Positions 1 through 10,242 of a stretch of 64,000 nucleotides of DNA are shown here, piece after piece (positions within the stretch are counted from its first letter, which is position 1; each line of letters opens with the position of its first letter). The notes below the pieces were generated by a model, which ran no database searches, was not told the DNA's origin, and was given only the letters and a program-made list of their open reading frames with translations. The translations under genes and the position numbers were made by a program. The DNA lies in assembly GCA_973895155.1 (NCBI GenBank), contig OZ316892.1:4340001-4404000 (forward strand). The letters run 5' to 3'. The DNA is from Marsupella aquatica. Lineage: Eukaryota > Marchantiophyta.

Positions 1-155
1 CATAACTCGATACAATGAGAAAAATTGATAAGAGAAATGGAATGGTTAGAGAATTCTAATACAAAGAGCAAAATGGTCAGAGAAATGGAAATAGTTAGAG
101 AAAATCCGACACGATGAGAAAAATCATGATAGATTTGAGAGAAAAAACATTCAGA
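1..155. repeat. Degenerate AT-rich tandem repeat at window edge
   Basis: Two diverged copies of a roughly 75-bp A/G-rich unit: a 'GAGAAAAAT' block followed by an 'AGAGAAATGGAA' and 'GTTAGAGAA' block appears near 10-50 and again, in rearranged order, near 75-125. The copy at the left may continue beyond the window. No coding potential is seen. Confidence 0.4.
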
Positions 156-792
156 ACAGAGCTGAGAGTGGCTCTGTTTCCTTGGAACACTACCCGCAGT
201 TGTCGTCTCGTCCCAACGACGACCAGCTCCAAGTCTAATAAGAAAACAGTCCTGGACCACTAGTCAATTTCTAGCTTTACTAAGTTTGTTCCACCCTCCT
301 ACTACAGATACCCAGCAGTCGATGAGATCCTTCACAAGGTTGTCGGGTTGAATGCGTTTAGACATTCTCCGGAGGGAAGGTGGAGCACAGAGTGTCAGAC
401 CTGAAGTGCTCGAGGCGCAACATCTCTACCTTGCACTTTGCATCAGCACGGCCAGCAGTGTTCGCAAACAAGCAACTGTAGCAATCGGCAGGGACAGGGA
501 TGATTGCGGTAAGTGTCACTGCAATTGCATTCCGTCTTAACCGCGTTCATCCATTGTGAAAGCTTGCTTTTCTAGGCTCGCTATCGAATCCTAATTGAGC
601 TTATTCAACTTCTACTTGAATGCGAATGAATTGAAAGAAAATCTGCGTTGGACATTGGCTTTAGACACTTTTCGTATATTTTTCTGCAAGGAATACGAAC
701 TTGGACGTTTTCTGTGTATGTTTCGATAAGGAATATGAACTTACGAGCCCATGGCTACATGCAGAATCCTTTAACCTCATGTTCCTGAATTC
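156..792. other. Intergenic, 3' flank of MSH4
   Basis: This stretch lies downstream of the minus-strand MSH4 stop codon and should hold its 3' UTR. Only short ORFs are present (for example 62 codons at 352-540), with no recognisable domain. I looked for a T-rich tract that would mark a retroposed poly(A) tail next to MSH4 and saw none. Confidence 0.5.
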
Positions 793-3180
793 TTACCGGC
801 TCGACTTGGGATGCCCTTCCTTCAATACTTTCAGGCAGTTGAGCAGAGGTTGGCGCGTCTGTTGTGAGTATTGCAAGCAGATTAGTCTCCGGGCTATACG
901 GTACTTTTCGTGTAACGAACCAAGTTTTTCTTCATTGCGCGCATGCAACAAACCATGATTCGTTTTCTTAAGGAATTCCTCAGTAGCCTTGCGAGCATTT
1001 GATACCACATGAGTAGGGAGACCGGCGATTTCTGATAACAGCAGACCATAGTGAGAAACATCGGTGGATCCATTTTTGAGCACGTACTTGAAGTCCACTC
1101 GATGATTGGCCATGGCTACAGCAAAGAAGCAAGACTGCGCATCCGGATAAAGGTTTGAGAGTTCTGAAAGTTTCTGCATGTGCGTCGCAAAAATGACATA
1201 TGCTGTTTTTGATAGCAGGGACTCGCAGCAACTCCACGAAATAGCAAACCCGTCAGAAGTGGAAGTTGCTCGCCCCAGCTCATCAATTAATACCAAGCTC
1301 CTGCGGCTTAGATATTGCATCAAGAATGCTGTCTCTCTCATCTCTGTCATGAAAGTACTTGAATTAAGCTCCAGGTTGTCTCCTGTGCCAAGGCGAGTGA
1401 AGAGGTGATCCACTATACGAAAGGAGGCAAAATTGGCGGGGACATAACATCCAATGTGAGCCAATATCGTTATCAGGGCCACCTGCCGCAAATAGGTACT
1501 CTTTCCACTCATGTTTGGTCCACTCACAAGCATGAGATTTGTAACCTCTGCCAGAAATGTGTTGTTTGGCACGAATTCCTTGGAGGATAGGCCTTCCAAA
1601 ACTGGATGTCGCCCAGCTTCAATAACGAGAGGTCCGCTCTCTGAAAATTCAGGCCGACTATAGCAATTTGGCGCCTTAGTTGATAGGAAATGCGCAAATG
1701 AGTTCACCATCATATCCAGCAGAGATAAGGACTCGGACAGAAGCGATAGAAGATGCATGTTCTTCCTAACGTGGTTGGTGAGGTCTTCCAGACATCGCTC
1801 CGTCCTCGTGTAGCACTCAGCAGCAGCCTCCTGATTTCTTGAGTTCAGAGAATTCAACTCGTCGCTGGAAAAATGAACATTATTTCCTCTTTTCACTACC
1901 TTAATGAATACGGAAGGAAGGGGTCCATCTTGTAGGTCCTGCACTGGAATGCTCATGTAAAATCCATGCCTGTTGCTGTAGAGTAGTCGCAGTTTCGGTA
2001 GTTCTAGCTCCTCTCGATAGTTGGAGCAAAGTTTGTGAATTGCATCACTAGTATTGCTGAAGGTGGTCCTAGCCACATCCAGAAATCCATCGACCCCTGT
2101 CTTCACTGCAGAAAATTGATTTGTTTTCGCTACGAAAGAAGACCGTCCAGATTGTACGTCTGCTGCAATCATCTCCTCAATCTTCTGACGTAATTGGACG
2201 TAGCCTGGGTGTGATCCAAGAGACTCCTTGATATTGCAAAGCAGCGAACATTTCGCATGTTGCAGAACCTTCAAAAGAAGCGGTAGCCGTTCCAGTGTTT
2301 CTCTCAGAAGAATGATTCCAGCCACTATAGATTGGCTCCTTCTCGTGCTTGCTACACTTGTTGGATCGTCGACGATTTTAGCTCTCTTCACACAGAAGTT
2401 GCAAAGCAGCTTGTCTGTATCTTTTGGAAATTTTTGAAGTATGTCAGAGAGTCCATCCAAAAGGTGCTCATTGCTAGTCAGGTCATCGAGGCAGTCGAGA
2501 CGAGAATTGATGGTTCCCAAGATCTTCAGTGGTTGAAGCAGAGTGGCTCTAAGAAGACGTGCTCCACCAACTGTCTTTGTAGTGTTGAGCATGCAGTAAA
2601 GGCTCTTCTGCTTTGCTTTGCTTTGTTGCGAGTCTTGAGTAATAGGTCGGATCACTTCAAGATTCATAATGCTCGTGGCGTCAATGCTCATGTGGCCTGA
2701 TGATCCATTGAATGTAACCTTGAGTGAATTCTTGGTAATGACGTGGCCAGTTTGATGTTCGGTCCAGCTCAGAACCGCTGCCGCTGCACCAATGCACAGG
2801 TAGTACTGCTTCTGAAAATACTTTGAGCTGATCGCATTCGCTTCCATGGTGGCAAGTTTACTTAGAACGTGCATTCCCTTGTGATCATCGAAACAACCTC
2901 GAGCCAAGGGTACCTTCTGTGCATCCACGCAATACTCGACGATGTTGTACAATCCAACCACACCGTCCGACCCAGCACTTTCAGCCGACACAACGATCAC
3001 ACTAGGATCAAAGAACTGCAGTAATGTCACGGTATTTTGATATGATCGGCTGGTTTCTATAAACTGGGACAAGTGCAACGAAGCCGTTCCTAAATTTAAA
3101 GCCGCAAGACCAACTTCTCTCGCACGATTTTCAATCACACCGACCACTATAACCTTGTGAGCTTCTCGAAGATTCTCCAT
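793..3180 (-). CDS. MSH4: MutS homologue 4, meiotic crossover factor, intronless
   Basis: A single uninterrupted ORF of 795 codons, close to the roughly 790 residues usual for plant MSH4. MSH4 pairs with MSH5 as a clamp on meiotic recombination intermediates and promotes class I (ZMM) crossovers; it does no mismatch repair. The N-terminus lacks the mismatch-binding MutS-I domain, as expected for MSH4. Lever and clamp regions fill the middle. The ATPase carries Walker A GPNMSGKST at residues 554-562, the TEMRETAFLM signature motif, Walker B LVLIDELGR with D633 and E634, and the ATHMQKLSEL motif. The start at 3180 was chosen because family similarity begins there and no upstream in-frame coding is visible. 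The odd point is the lack of introns: the Arabidopsis gene is split into many exons. The reading frame and motifs look intact, so it may be functional. Family call is strong; function is inferred from the family. Confidence 0.95.
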   Translation of the reverse strand: MENLREAHKVIVVGVIENRAREVGLAALNLGTASLHLSQFIETSRSYQNTVTLLQFFDPSVIVVSAESAGSDGVVGLYNIVEYCVDAQKVPLARGCFDDHKGMHVLSKLATMEANAISSKYFQKQYYLCIGAAAAVLSWTEHQTGHVITKNSLKVTFNGSSGHMSIDATSIMNLEVIRPITQDSQQSKAKQKSLYCMLNTTKTVGGARLLRATLLQPLKILGTINSRLDCLDDLTSNEHLLDGLSDILQKFPKDTDKLLCNFCVKRAKIVDDPTSVASTRRSQSIVAGIILLRETLERLPLLLKVLQHAKCSLLCNIKESLGSHPGYVQLRQKIEEMIAADVQSGRSSFVAKTNQFSAVKTGVDGFLDVARTTFSNTSDAIHKLCSNYREELELPKLRLLYSNRHGFYMSIPVQDLQDGPLPSVFIKVVKRGNNVHFSSDELNSLNSRNQEAAAECYTRTERCLEDLTNHVRKNMHLLSLLSESLSLLDMMVNSFAHFLSTKAPNCYSRPEFSESGPLVIEAGRHPVLEGLSSKEFVPNNTFLAEVTNLMLVSGPNMSGKSTYLRQVALITILAHIGCYVPANFASFRIVDHLFTRLGTGDNLELNSSTFMTEMRETAFLMQYLSRRSLVLIDELGRATSTSDGFAISWSCCESLLSKTAYVIFATHMQKLSELSNLYPDAQSCFFAVAMANHRVDFKYVLKNGSTDVSHYGLLLSEIAGLPTHVVSNARKATEEFLKKTNHGLLHARNEEKLGSLHEKYRIARRLICLQYSQQTRQPLLNCLKVLKEGHPKSSR

Positions 3181-3553
3181 TACTACTCTCCTCCAGAAGC
3201 TCGACGGAAGTCGCTGCTACACTCAATTCGGACTCCGGCTGCTGCTAACTCACCCAAAGAGGTCCCCACGAAGCTCGGCGCAATGACTTAGACCATTCGA
3301 CCATTGAACCGATTGAAGCCATGGAACCGCAGGTGCAGTGCCGTCCTTCCTCCATCCTATCATTTACGGCAAGCGCGAGCGAGCACAGTAACGCCTGCTG
3401 GATTTCGCCTAATACTGAAACGCGCTCTCATGTTCTTCCTTTTCGCCAACTTTTTGATTACAGAAATTTATGCTCGAATGTACGAAATGAAAAATTTGAT
3501 AGCCAATTCGCCAGTGATGTCCGCGAACCTCCTCTCATGCAGTCGCACTAGCC
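3181..3553. promoter_or_regulatory. Upstream region of MSH4
   Basis: This is the 5' flank of the minus-strand MSH4 gene and the expected place for its promoter and 5' UTR. I see no convincing TATA box. Two plus-strand ORFs (3304-3582 and 3321-3551) overlap in different frames and show no domain; I treat them as chance. Confidence 0.35.
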
Positions 3554-3825
3554 GAGCATTGAAGTCAACGAATCTCAATTGAAGCGCCATCCATGGTTAT
3601 GCTAGTTTGAAGTCACGGAACCTCGATTGAAAAGCTATGCATCGCCAGACCAGTCGACCATTGAAGTCAAGGAAAGTCGATTGGAACGCTATTCATCTCC
3701 ATACTAGTTGACCATTGAAGTCGAGGACCGTCAATGGCAGCGCTATCCATCTCTCTACTCGTCGACCATTGAAATCAAAGAACCTGACTCAATTGCAGCG
3801 CGACTGTATCCATCTCCAATCATCT
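3554..3825. repeat. 54-bp degenerate tandem repeat, about five copies
   Basis: Units begin near 3554, 3602, 3656, 3710 and 3764. The last three are spaced exactly 54 bp apart and start with GACCATTGAA. Each carries a 'TTGAAGTC' block, a 'TCGATTG' block and a 'GCTATCCATCTCC' block with substitutions. Partial matches ('GACCATTGAACC') continue near 3299. No gene is apparent. The array is diverged, so it is not recent. Confidence 0.75.
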
Positions 3826-4032
3826 TTGGCAAGAATTTGCAAAATACCTCGGACGCGCTCGCATGTGAACCTTCTCTGCTATTAACTTCTTGAATTCAGA
3901 AAGTAGATTTGAAGAACGAATATTGTGAAGTGCATTTTTCAATAGGGCGTCTCAAACGTGAAGAGATGCTGGCATTTAGTCGGTCCGAGACTTTGCCGGG
4001 CTGGATGCGGACTTAAAATGTGACGGACACTA

Positions 4033-4825
4033 CCCGTCTTCCCCGGAACACAACGCCCGGGGCTATATTCGAATAGTGCGCCCTAGGCGTTGTGTTCAAA
4101 TTTTTTGATATGGTGTTGGATTTTTTTCACTAGTGGCGCTGTGTTCAAAATAGCATTGTGTTTGAAGTTGTGTTTGAATATAGGCCTTTGTGTACAAGGG
4201 TATGAGATTAATGTATTGTGTAAGCATTAACTGAAGTCTTAAATAAAGTGTTTGGGAATGTGTTGGTAATTCAAACACTGGAATTACACAAGGGAAGCTA
4301 AGAGAACAGACCTTGCAAATCACAACTACCATAAATTTGTGACAATCAACAATATTCTAAAAATTGTTCCAAAACATCATTATTGTCAACCTAGTGCATG
4401 TCATACTATAATACAATTGTTTGGTTGCCTCAAACAATAAAAAATGTCTAACAGCACAATAAAATAACATAACCAAGGAGACTTGGACAAGTTGTCTACT
4501 ATGTGTTGTGAGCTTTTGCTTGATAAATTGTTGCTACATGCTGCAAAACCTATGGACTGCCTACTTCATTTGTTCAGTTTCAAATGTACATTACCTACCA
4601 AAATATGATCTCACATACAGCCAACGCCAACACTGTGCTGCGCCAACTTTGAAAGTATGTGCCAACTTCAAACACAACGCCAAAGCCGCACTAACTTTGA
4701 ACACAATGCCCGGGTGTTGTGTTAATCCGACGCTGTGTTTGAATAAAAACCACTTTTTATTTTTAGGGCCCAAAAAAAATCATATTCGAACACAATGCCC
4801 GGGCGTTGTGTTCGGGGGAAGACAG
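4033..4825. mobile_element. Non-autonomous TIR element with TA duplication (mariner/Stowaway-like)
   Basis: Roughly 793 bp between two TA dinucleotides (4031-4032 and 4826-4827). The left end reads CCCGTCTTCCCC and the right end, reverse-complemented, reads CTGTCTTCCCCC; both continue into GAACACAACGCCCGGG, giving inverted repeats of about 28 bp (4036-4061 and 4798-4823). Inside, the motif GCGTTGTGTTCAAA recurs in both orientations in the subterminal parts. The neighbouring repeat unit at 4898-4915 shows the uninterrupted site GGACACTAGGGTG, so the TA duplication can be read directly. No transposase is encoded. The TA site is typical of Tc1/mariner or Stowaway elements, though the TIR sequence is not one I recognise. 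Confidence 0.7.
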
Positions 4826-4928
4826 TAGGGTGTCTCAAATATTGGAAAAAGGGCGTACTTATAATGTGCGGGCGGGATGCCGACTTAAAATGTGAGGGAC
4901 ACTAGGGTGTTTCAAATCTTGGAAAAAA

Positions 4929-6053
4929 GCCTGGATGGACTGGGAGGTTGTCCATGAAACCCCATGGATAAATGAAACTTGGATGGACTGTACTAAAACA
5001 CATAAATCTGCATGAATATTAGTGTCTATTTTTCTGTCCATATAAAATAGTGTCAATGACCAAAGCATCACTTCTGTCCAAAGATTTTCCCTGTCACTAA
5101 CTCTGTCCTCACTCACGTCTTAAAGATATTTTGTCAGAGGCCAGAGCACTTTAATTGAAGGCTTCTCCATTCCCCTAATAGAGTTCAATAAAAATATAAA
5201 GTATATTTAGGTCCTTATATAAATACTTGATTTGGCCTCCATGGTTTATGAAACTTTGAGTATGAGTGCTTCACATTTTACTCATAGTGCCTCAAGTGAT
5301 TTGCTCAATGGTAAAATACCAAATGAACTTAATTTACTCAAAAATGTTTTTTAATGTTTATAAGCCCCATTAAAAGGGAAGCGAGTAACACAGTGACTCA
5401 TTAACCAAAGGAACAATTCTCAACAAGGAGGGGCAAATCAAATGCCCAAATAACCTCAAATTTTACCATGGATTCATATTTTTCTACACATTTTTAAAAG
5501 ATTCTAGGGCATTGACACTTTGCGGAATGACTATACTACTTTCAGAAATGTTTTTACATAATCTTGTATTTTATATAACATTGCTCTTGTTACCTGGATT
5601 GAAGAAAGCTTTTCATTGTGGAGGTAAAGGAAATTTTAATTTGCATAAGGAGTTGCTGAATACTATTTTTGACAGACCATTGTTCTTGTTGTAAACAATG
5701 TTTTGACTAACTTATTGCTATAGTGCTACTTGAGATGTTTTGGGGGAGTATTGCTAATGAATCCTATGTTTTAGAGAGCACTGCTCTTGTCACAAGAGTG
5801 CTTCGAGTACTTTGCCGCGGCGGAGATGCGGAAAATTTTAAATGTGTGTTTTCATTCCATTCATTGACATTGTCAATTTGACTTTGAGGTGAACACATAA
5901 TGTTCTTAGAGGGACAAAAATGTAGATAAACAATTAATGGAAGAGTTTACCATCCATTTACAGTTGAGTTGTCTCATAATTAGATGTAAAATGGTCTGTC
6001 CCCTGTCATAGTCCATGGGGATGGATGGGGAGAACATAGCAGTCCATTCGGGC
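4929..6053. mobile_element. Possible second TIR insertion in the 77-bp array
   Basis: Left end GCCTGGATGGACTG (4929-4942) and right end CAGTCCATTCGGGC (6040-6053) are inverted copies with two mismatches, extended by AAAA and TTTT. Array sequence stops at a 'TTGGAAAAA' block on the left and resumes with 'GGGATGCG' on the right, as expected for an insertion. The interior is AT-rich and lacks a credible transposase ORF. I could not define a target duplication, so the class is open. Confidence 0.4.
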
Positions 6054-6190
6054 TTTTGTTTTGGGATGCGTATGTGAGGGATTCAAATATTGGAAAAAAA
6101 CATTTACTTATAATGTGCGTTACATATGTTTCAAATATTGAAAAAAATAAAAATATATTGTACACTAGGGTGTCTCAAATATTAAAAGAA

Positions 6191-7150
6191 ATACACGGGC
6201 ACCCAACCATGCATTGGGACACCAAAACTGGGTATAGCAGGGTAGTGATATTTTAGGGTCACTCCGATTATTTGAAAACGGTCACTCCAATGTGTGAAAC
6301 TTGTAATGTGAGTCAATGAACACTTGAATTGAGTACTCTCCTCGCACCAGTCTGCCCTCAGTTTCCCGGGTGTGACTGGTCTGGCCTTACATTTGCTGCC
6401 GTACCAATAGTTCCTGCTGCCCTGGGTCACAACAATCCCAGATGAGGTCATGTGCAAAATTTCATTGGATTTAAGATGCCCTATTGAGTTGGAGATGACA
6501 CATTTTTGCCCAAGCTTTTTTGCACACGGTAGACCGACTGGCTACTAGCCCTCTCAAAGCTCACCCCCTCTTGGTGACTAACTTGGTAGATGACAATCTT
6601 AGATTCATGGACTAGGAAAGGTATTCGATCAAATTTTGCACTTGGAGAGACGTTTTGGGAACACGAAGGGTGTCATGAGTGGAGGTGTAACGGGTCACTT
6701 CCAAACAGGGTTGAATGGTTCACGTACCCTCGGGCTTTTTCGTTTGTTTCGAATGTTCGGCAGCAGGTCGATAATACCGCGTGTCGCAACTAGGGATGTG
6801 ATGGTTTCACCGTGCTCGCCTGGAACGTTGTAGAGGCTCCCTTGCTTGATTTCAATGCGTCGTGGAGAAAGATTGACCAACCACATCACTTATTCATGGT
6901 ACGTGTTTTGTGGTGTTTTTCAGCCCGGGTTGCAGCGGTGGAATTCTTGCTTTCTGAAGTCACTTTATTGCAGGCACGATCTAGATAGGGTTAGAGTTCA
7001 CTTCTAAGCTGCAGCAGCCAGATGGAATTAAGATCGGGCGATCGGATTAAATTTAGTTACTAGTCTCACATCTCATGGCATTTGCAAGATACAGTTGCTG
7101 TCGCAGCCAAAGCTAGATGCTACAGTAAAGTATTTGCATGGTAACCTCGT
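6191..7150. other. Intergenic, no gene recognised
   Basis: Mixed-composition DNA with several overlapping short ORFs on both strands around 6590-6890 (60-70 codons). None shows a domain or consistent codon pattern. I see no RNA gene here. Confidence 0.4.
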
Positions 7151-7274
7151 TTGCAGCTAGGTTTTGCCTTGAACGGCAAATTTCTTAGCAGAGAAAGAAC
7201 TTTTGAATTTGCAGCTAGGTTTTGCCTTGAAAGGCAAATTTCTTAGCAGCGAAAGAACTTTTGAATTTGCAGCC
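7151..7274. repeat. 58-bp direct tandem duplication
   Basis: The block starting TTGCAGCTAGGTTTTGCC at 7151 repeats at 7209 with only a few changes, and a third copy begins at 7267 but stops after TTGCAGCC. Each unit holds a small inverted repeat (GCCTTGAA and GGCAAATT). The near identity implies a fairly recent duplication. Confidence 0.85.
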
Positions 7275-8859
7275 CCGGAAATGTGATAGCAATTGTATGG
7301 AATGTCGGATCCAGGAGAACAGACGGGTTCGCGCCACAACCGGATGTGGCTGTCTTAACTTGGACACTTAATCTCGTATTCAAGGTTGCAAATAGCGAGA
7401 AGCATGGAATGCCAGGCGGGAACGCATGATTTGTTGCAGGTGATTCTGACACCCCAGTGGGAATTTCTTTCAGAGAACCGGGTTCAGACCGACTTCAAGC
7501 GCCATCTGGAAACTGATGGCAGGGGCAAGATTATGCTGTCTACAAATGAGATTGACAGCGAGAGCATTCATTTTCATTCTGTTTATCTTGATATCGATGC
7601 TTGTGGTACTACTACCTTCAATTCCATCCGGAAACTCATTGTAGTGGCAAATCACGCGCTAATTGGGAAGGAAGTTTGACTTCGTCATTTGAGGCTACAC
7701 TCCCCTTGGACAAAGGCTCTTAGGCATGTGACAAAAATTTAACTGTTACTGAGAAATTATCTATTCCAGAATATATTTTTTACCGGATTTCTTCTGCAAT
7801 GGATGAGAATTTTCTTCTTCCGAGGGTTTTGAAATAGAATAGTTACAGTAATTCGATCGTCGTGAAATTTTAGTCCCAAGAAAGTGGATTAATTGAGAAA
7901 TGGGAATGTAGCAAGAAACGAGCTGACTGCACAACCAAGAGTGAAGAAACTTCAAGCAATTTCGTTCTAGTATCGTGAAGTCTCCAGATGACCACTGTTA
8001 AATCGTGACATCCTTTAGAGGGTTCGCCGAAAGTCATATTGAAACCTGAAATGTCACCTTAATTGAGGTATGCCTCGTAGGGTCTGGATTTTAGAACATT
8101 ATGTTGTTTCCGCAATTGCCTTCTCGATATGCCCTTGTAACTTCCCTTTTCTCGTTTTAGAAGCTTGCTTCAATGTTGCCCGTCAGTTCTTTTGCTGACG
8201 ACTGGAAAGTTTAATTAGGACTTGTCCCGGTACTAGTAAACAGGTTTTGAATTGCTATAGCTTCTCCCTTAGTCTAAGGTTAGTCGTCTCGCGTTCAAAC
8301 CGCGCGGTTTTTTTAAGTCTGTTGACTCCCCTTACTCAAATATTGGCTTAACGCTCGTCGACGTCAAACGTGCTCAGAATAACTTGCCTCCCCACCCGGC
8401 TGACCTTCAAATCCAGGTACGATGAATTACAACTCACTTGTTGAGGTTTTTGTTCATTTGATAGTTTCATGTATTTGGATTCTGCGAGAGGACGAGTGCT
8501 GGTATGCAATCCACGTCAATTCCTGCTGCAGAGTTTTGTTGTTCTGGATCGTTTACTTTTCACACCGAAACCTGAAGGGAAACAGTACACACCAACATTT
8601 ACACTGTAGCCGATGGTAATAGCTCACCGTAGGATTGCATGACGATTGATTGAACAACGGTTGCTACGTACAATATACCGCAACGTTTACGTACTCCCCC
8701 TGGATTCTTCTAAACTCGAAGCACCTGTGTGCAATTCGCTTAGCGTTGAAACCTTCAGTAGGTCTGCGGCGTAGAGTGTCCATTGGCCTTTCTAGGGGGC
8801 AGAAAGAATGGAAGAAATAGTGGATTGCTCTGAAGGGTTTGTAGCACTTCGGGAGTGGA
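7275..8859. other. Intergenic, downstream of the BAHD gene
   Basis: Contains a 97-codon plus-strand ORF (7386-7679) without a recognised domain, and AT-rich DNA. Positions 8664-8859 lie just beyond the BAHD stop on the minus strand and probably include its 3' UTR. A tRNA B-box-like stretch near 8291-8305 was examined and not called. Confidence 0.4.
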
Positions 8860-10242
8860 CTAGACAACCAAAGTAGCAATACAAGAAGAGGAGCTATTTG
8901 GCGAAGGTGGTAGAATATATGCCTTTCCAAGCCCCTTTCCAGAATAAAGACTGTTCACAGCAACCGCAAAATATGGCTTGCCAAACCCGAAATCCATTTC
9001 GTAGATCGGAAAATTTAGCCACGAAGTTGTCCACATCACCGCCAGTCGATTGCTCCCAAAAGCCTGAAGCAATTTCTCGCACATTTCCAAACTAAGCCAT
9101 TCTTCCCTCCCTATAGCCTCCAGTGTATTACGAAGTCGCCTTGCAATGGAAACTAGAGGCATCTTCTGGAGCTCGTCTGCCGGAATTTTGGGTGGGAGCA
9201 GCACTGTGTAAACATTTCCACATAAATCGGGTAATGGTGGATCATAGAACCTGGCTCTACCCTCCACAACGCGGGACACTGCAAGATCTTTTTCCCCTAG
9301 TAATGACGAAGGAAGTCTTCCTAAACTGTTCCACAAGTGAGCCAAAATGCAGTCTTGAGTGCTTACATATCCTGGTCCCACTTGGTTCTCGTTAGCTTCT
9401 TCCTTCAGCAATTTGATGGTCGATGCAGAAATCTCGAATGATTTTATGGCCCACAACTCCAGTTTAGCAGCAGCAGGTTCAGCGCTATGGGTCGCGTTTG
9501 CGGTACTGGCCTTGTTGGTGACGCCTACTTTTGAGAGCAAAGCTTCGATCTGAGGTATTTCCGACTGTGCCCTGTTGTGATCCACTTTGATTTTTGTCTC
9601 GTTGGTGCAAGATATGTCAGACCATGCTTTCATGAAATTGAAGAATCCCTTGCCATCCGTTTGCATGTGATTGAAGGTCACCGCAAGAACCACACCACCA
9701 CATTTGAAACGGGTGATTTGGACGAAGATAGGAGGTTCCCCGTCTGCTGGCATCAGCTGTTTGGATTGGGTCTTATCCATTCCCAGGACTCCGTAGCCTT
9801 GCAGCTCCGGGACGGGTTGGAAATCAGTGGAAGCGTGCACGACGGAGTCCAGATCTCTGTCGACGTACGCTTCTATGAACGGAACACCTTCATCGTTGCA
9901 CAACAGCTTCCGTTTAGAGCTTCCGGGCGAAGCGGGAACCCAGCGGCCAGCAAACGAGAAGAAAGGAATCAAGACTATCTGGAGAGAGCGTTTCATCTGC
10001 TTTACAAGCTGCGAGTACGCAGTGTCTGAATTGTCGGCAAGCCTGTAGGCGAACAGAACTGGAACATAGCAGTCTGAGTAGAACGAGTCCATGACTGTTG
10101 GATCGATCGTCTCCACATGAGTTGTCTTTTCAAGTGGTTGGACGTTGGTTTTCACCACATCAGTAAAGGGCAGGTCTCGAGAGGGAATTGGATTCTCCAT
10201 ACAAAGCCAATTGATTTCACGGTCTTCCTCTTCGATCTCCAA
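8860..10242 (-). CDS. BAHD acyl-CoA-dependent acyltransferase, intronless
   Basis: A 460-codon ORF, the normal BAHD size (430-480). These soluble plant enzymes move an acyl group from an acyl-CoA to an alcohol or amine; members include HCT/HQT, spermidine hydroxycinnamoyl transferases and cutin or suberin feruloyl transferases. The catalytic HxxxD motif is HMQTD at residues 192-196, after FKCGGVVLAVTFN and followed by GKGFFNF. The structural DFGWG motif reads DFGFG at residues 417-421, with a W-to-F change. The N-terminal 'VLFAYRL' and 'LKRSL...FAGR' regions also fit the family. Met 10242 is the first Met; an internal Met at residue 15 is an alternative. No introns, which is common in the family. 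Substrate cannot be read from sequence; an HCT/shikimate-type role is one possibility only. Confidence 0.9.
   Translation of the reverse strand: MEIEEEDREINWLCMENPIPSRDLPFTDVVKTNVQPLEKTTHVETIDPTVMDSFYSDCYVPVLFAYRLADNSDTAYSQLVKQMKRSLQIVLIPFFSFAGRWVPASPGSSKRKLLCNDEGVPFIEAYVDRDLDSVVHASTDFQPVPELQGYGVLGMDKTQSKQLMPADGEPPIFVQITRFKCGGVVLAVTFNHMQTDGKGFFNFMKAWSDISCTNETKIKVDHNRAQSEIPQIEALLSKVGVTNKASTANATHSAEPAAAKLELWAIKSFEISASTIKLLKEEANENQVGPGYVSTQDCILAHLWNSLGRLPSSLLGEKDLAVSRVVEGRARFYDPPLPDLCGNVYTVLLPPKIPADELQKMPLVSIARRLRNTLEAIGREEWLSLEMCEKLLQAFGSNRLAVMWTTSWLNFPIYEMDFGFGKPYFAVAVNSLYSGKGLGKAYILPPSPNSSSSCIATLVV

Larger units (their letters stand above)
3943..6190. repeat. ~77-bp tandem array split by two insertions
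   Basis: Units start with TAGGGYGTYTCAAA at 3943, 4826, 4903 and 6166, with a further degenerate unit around 6060-6140. The two adjacent starts at 4826 and 4903 give a 77-bp period. A unit contains 'TTGGAAAAA', 'ACTTATAATGTGCG' and 'ACTTAAAATGTGAGGGACAC'. Two inverted-repeat elements (4033-4825 and about 4929-6053) lie inside and break units that resume on the other side. Looks like a small satellite-type array; no protein-coding signal. Confidence 0.65.

Noticed and set aside
4096-4828. ORFs at 4096-4332 (minus) and 4508-4828 (plus) as genes
   Set aside because: Both lie inside the inverted-repeat element and are made partly of its subterminal repeats; no transposase motif.
8281-8310. tRNA-like T-arm (GTTCAAACC in a CGCG stem) before a T-run
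   Set aside because: A B-box and a terminator-like T stretch are there, but I found no matching A-box, anticodon arm or acceptor stem upstream. A decayed SINE or chance is more likely than a tRNA gene.
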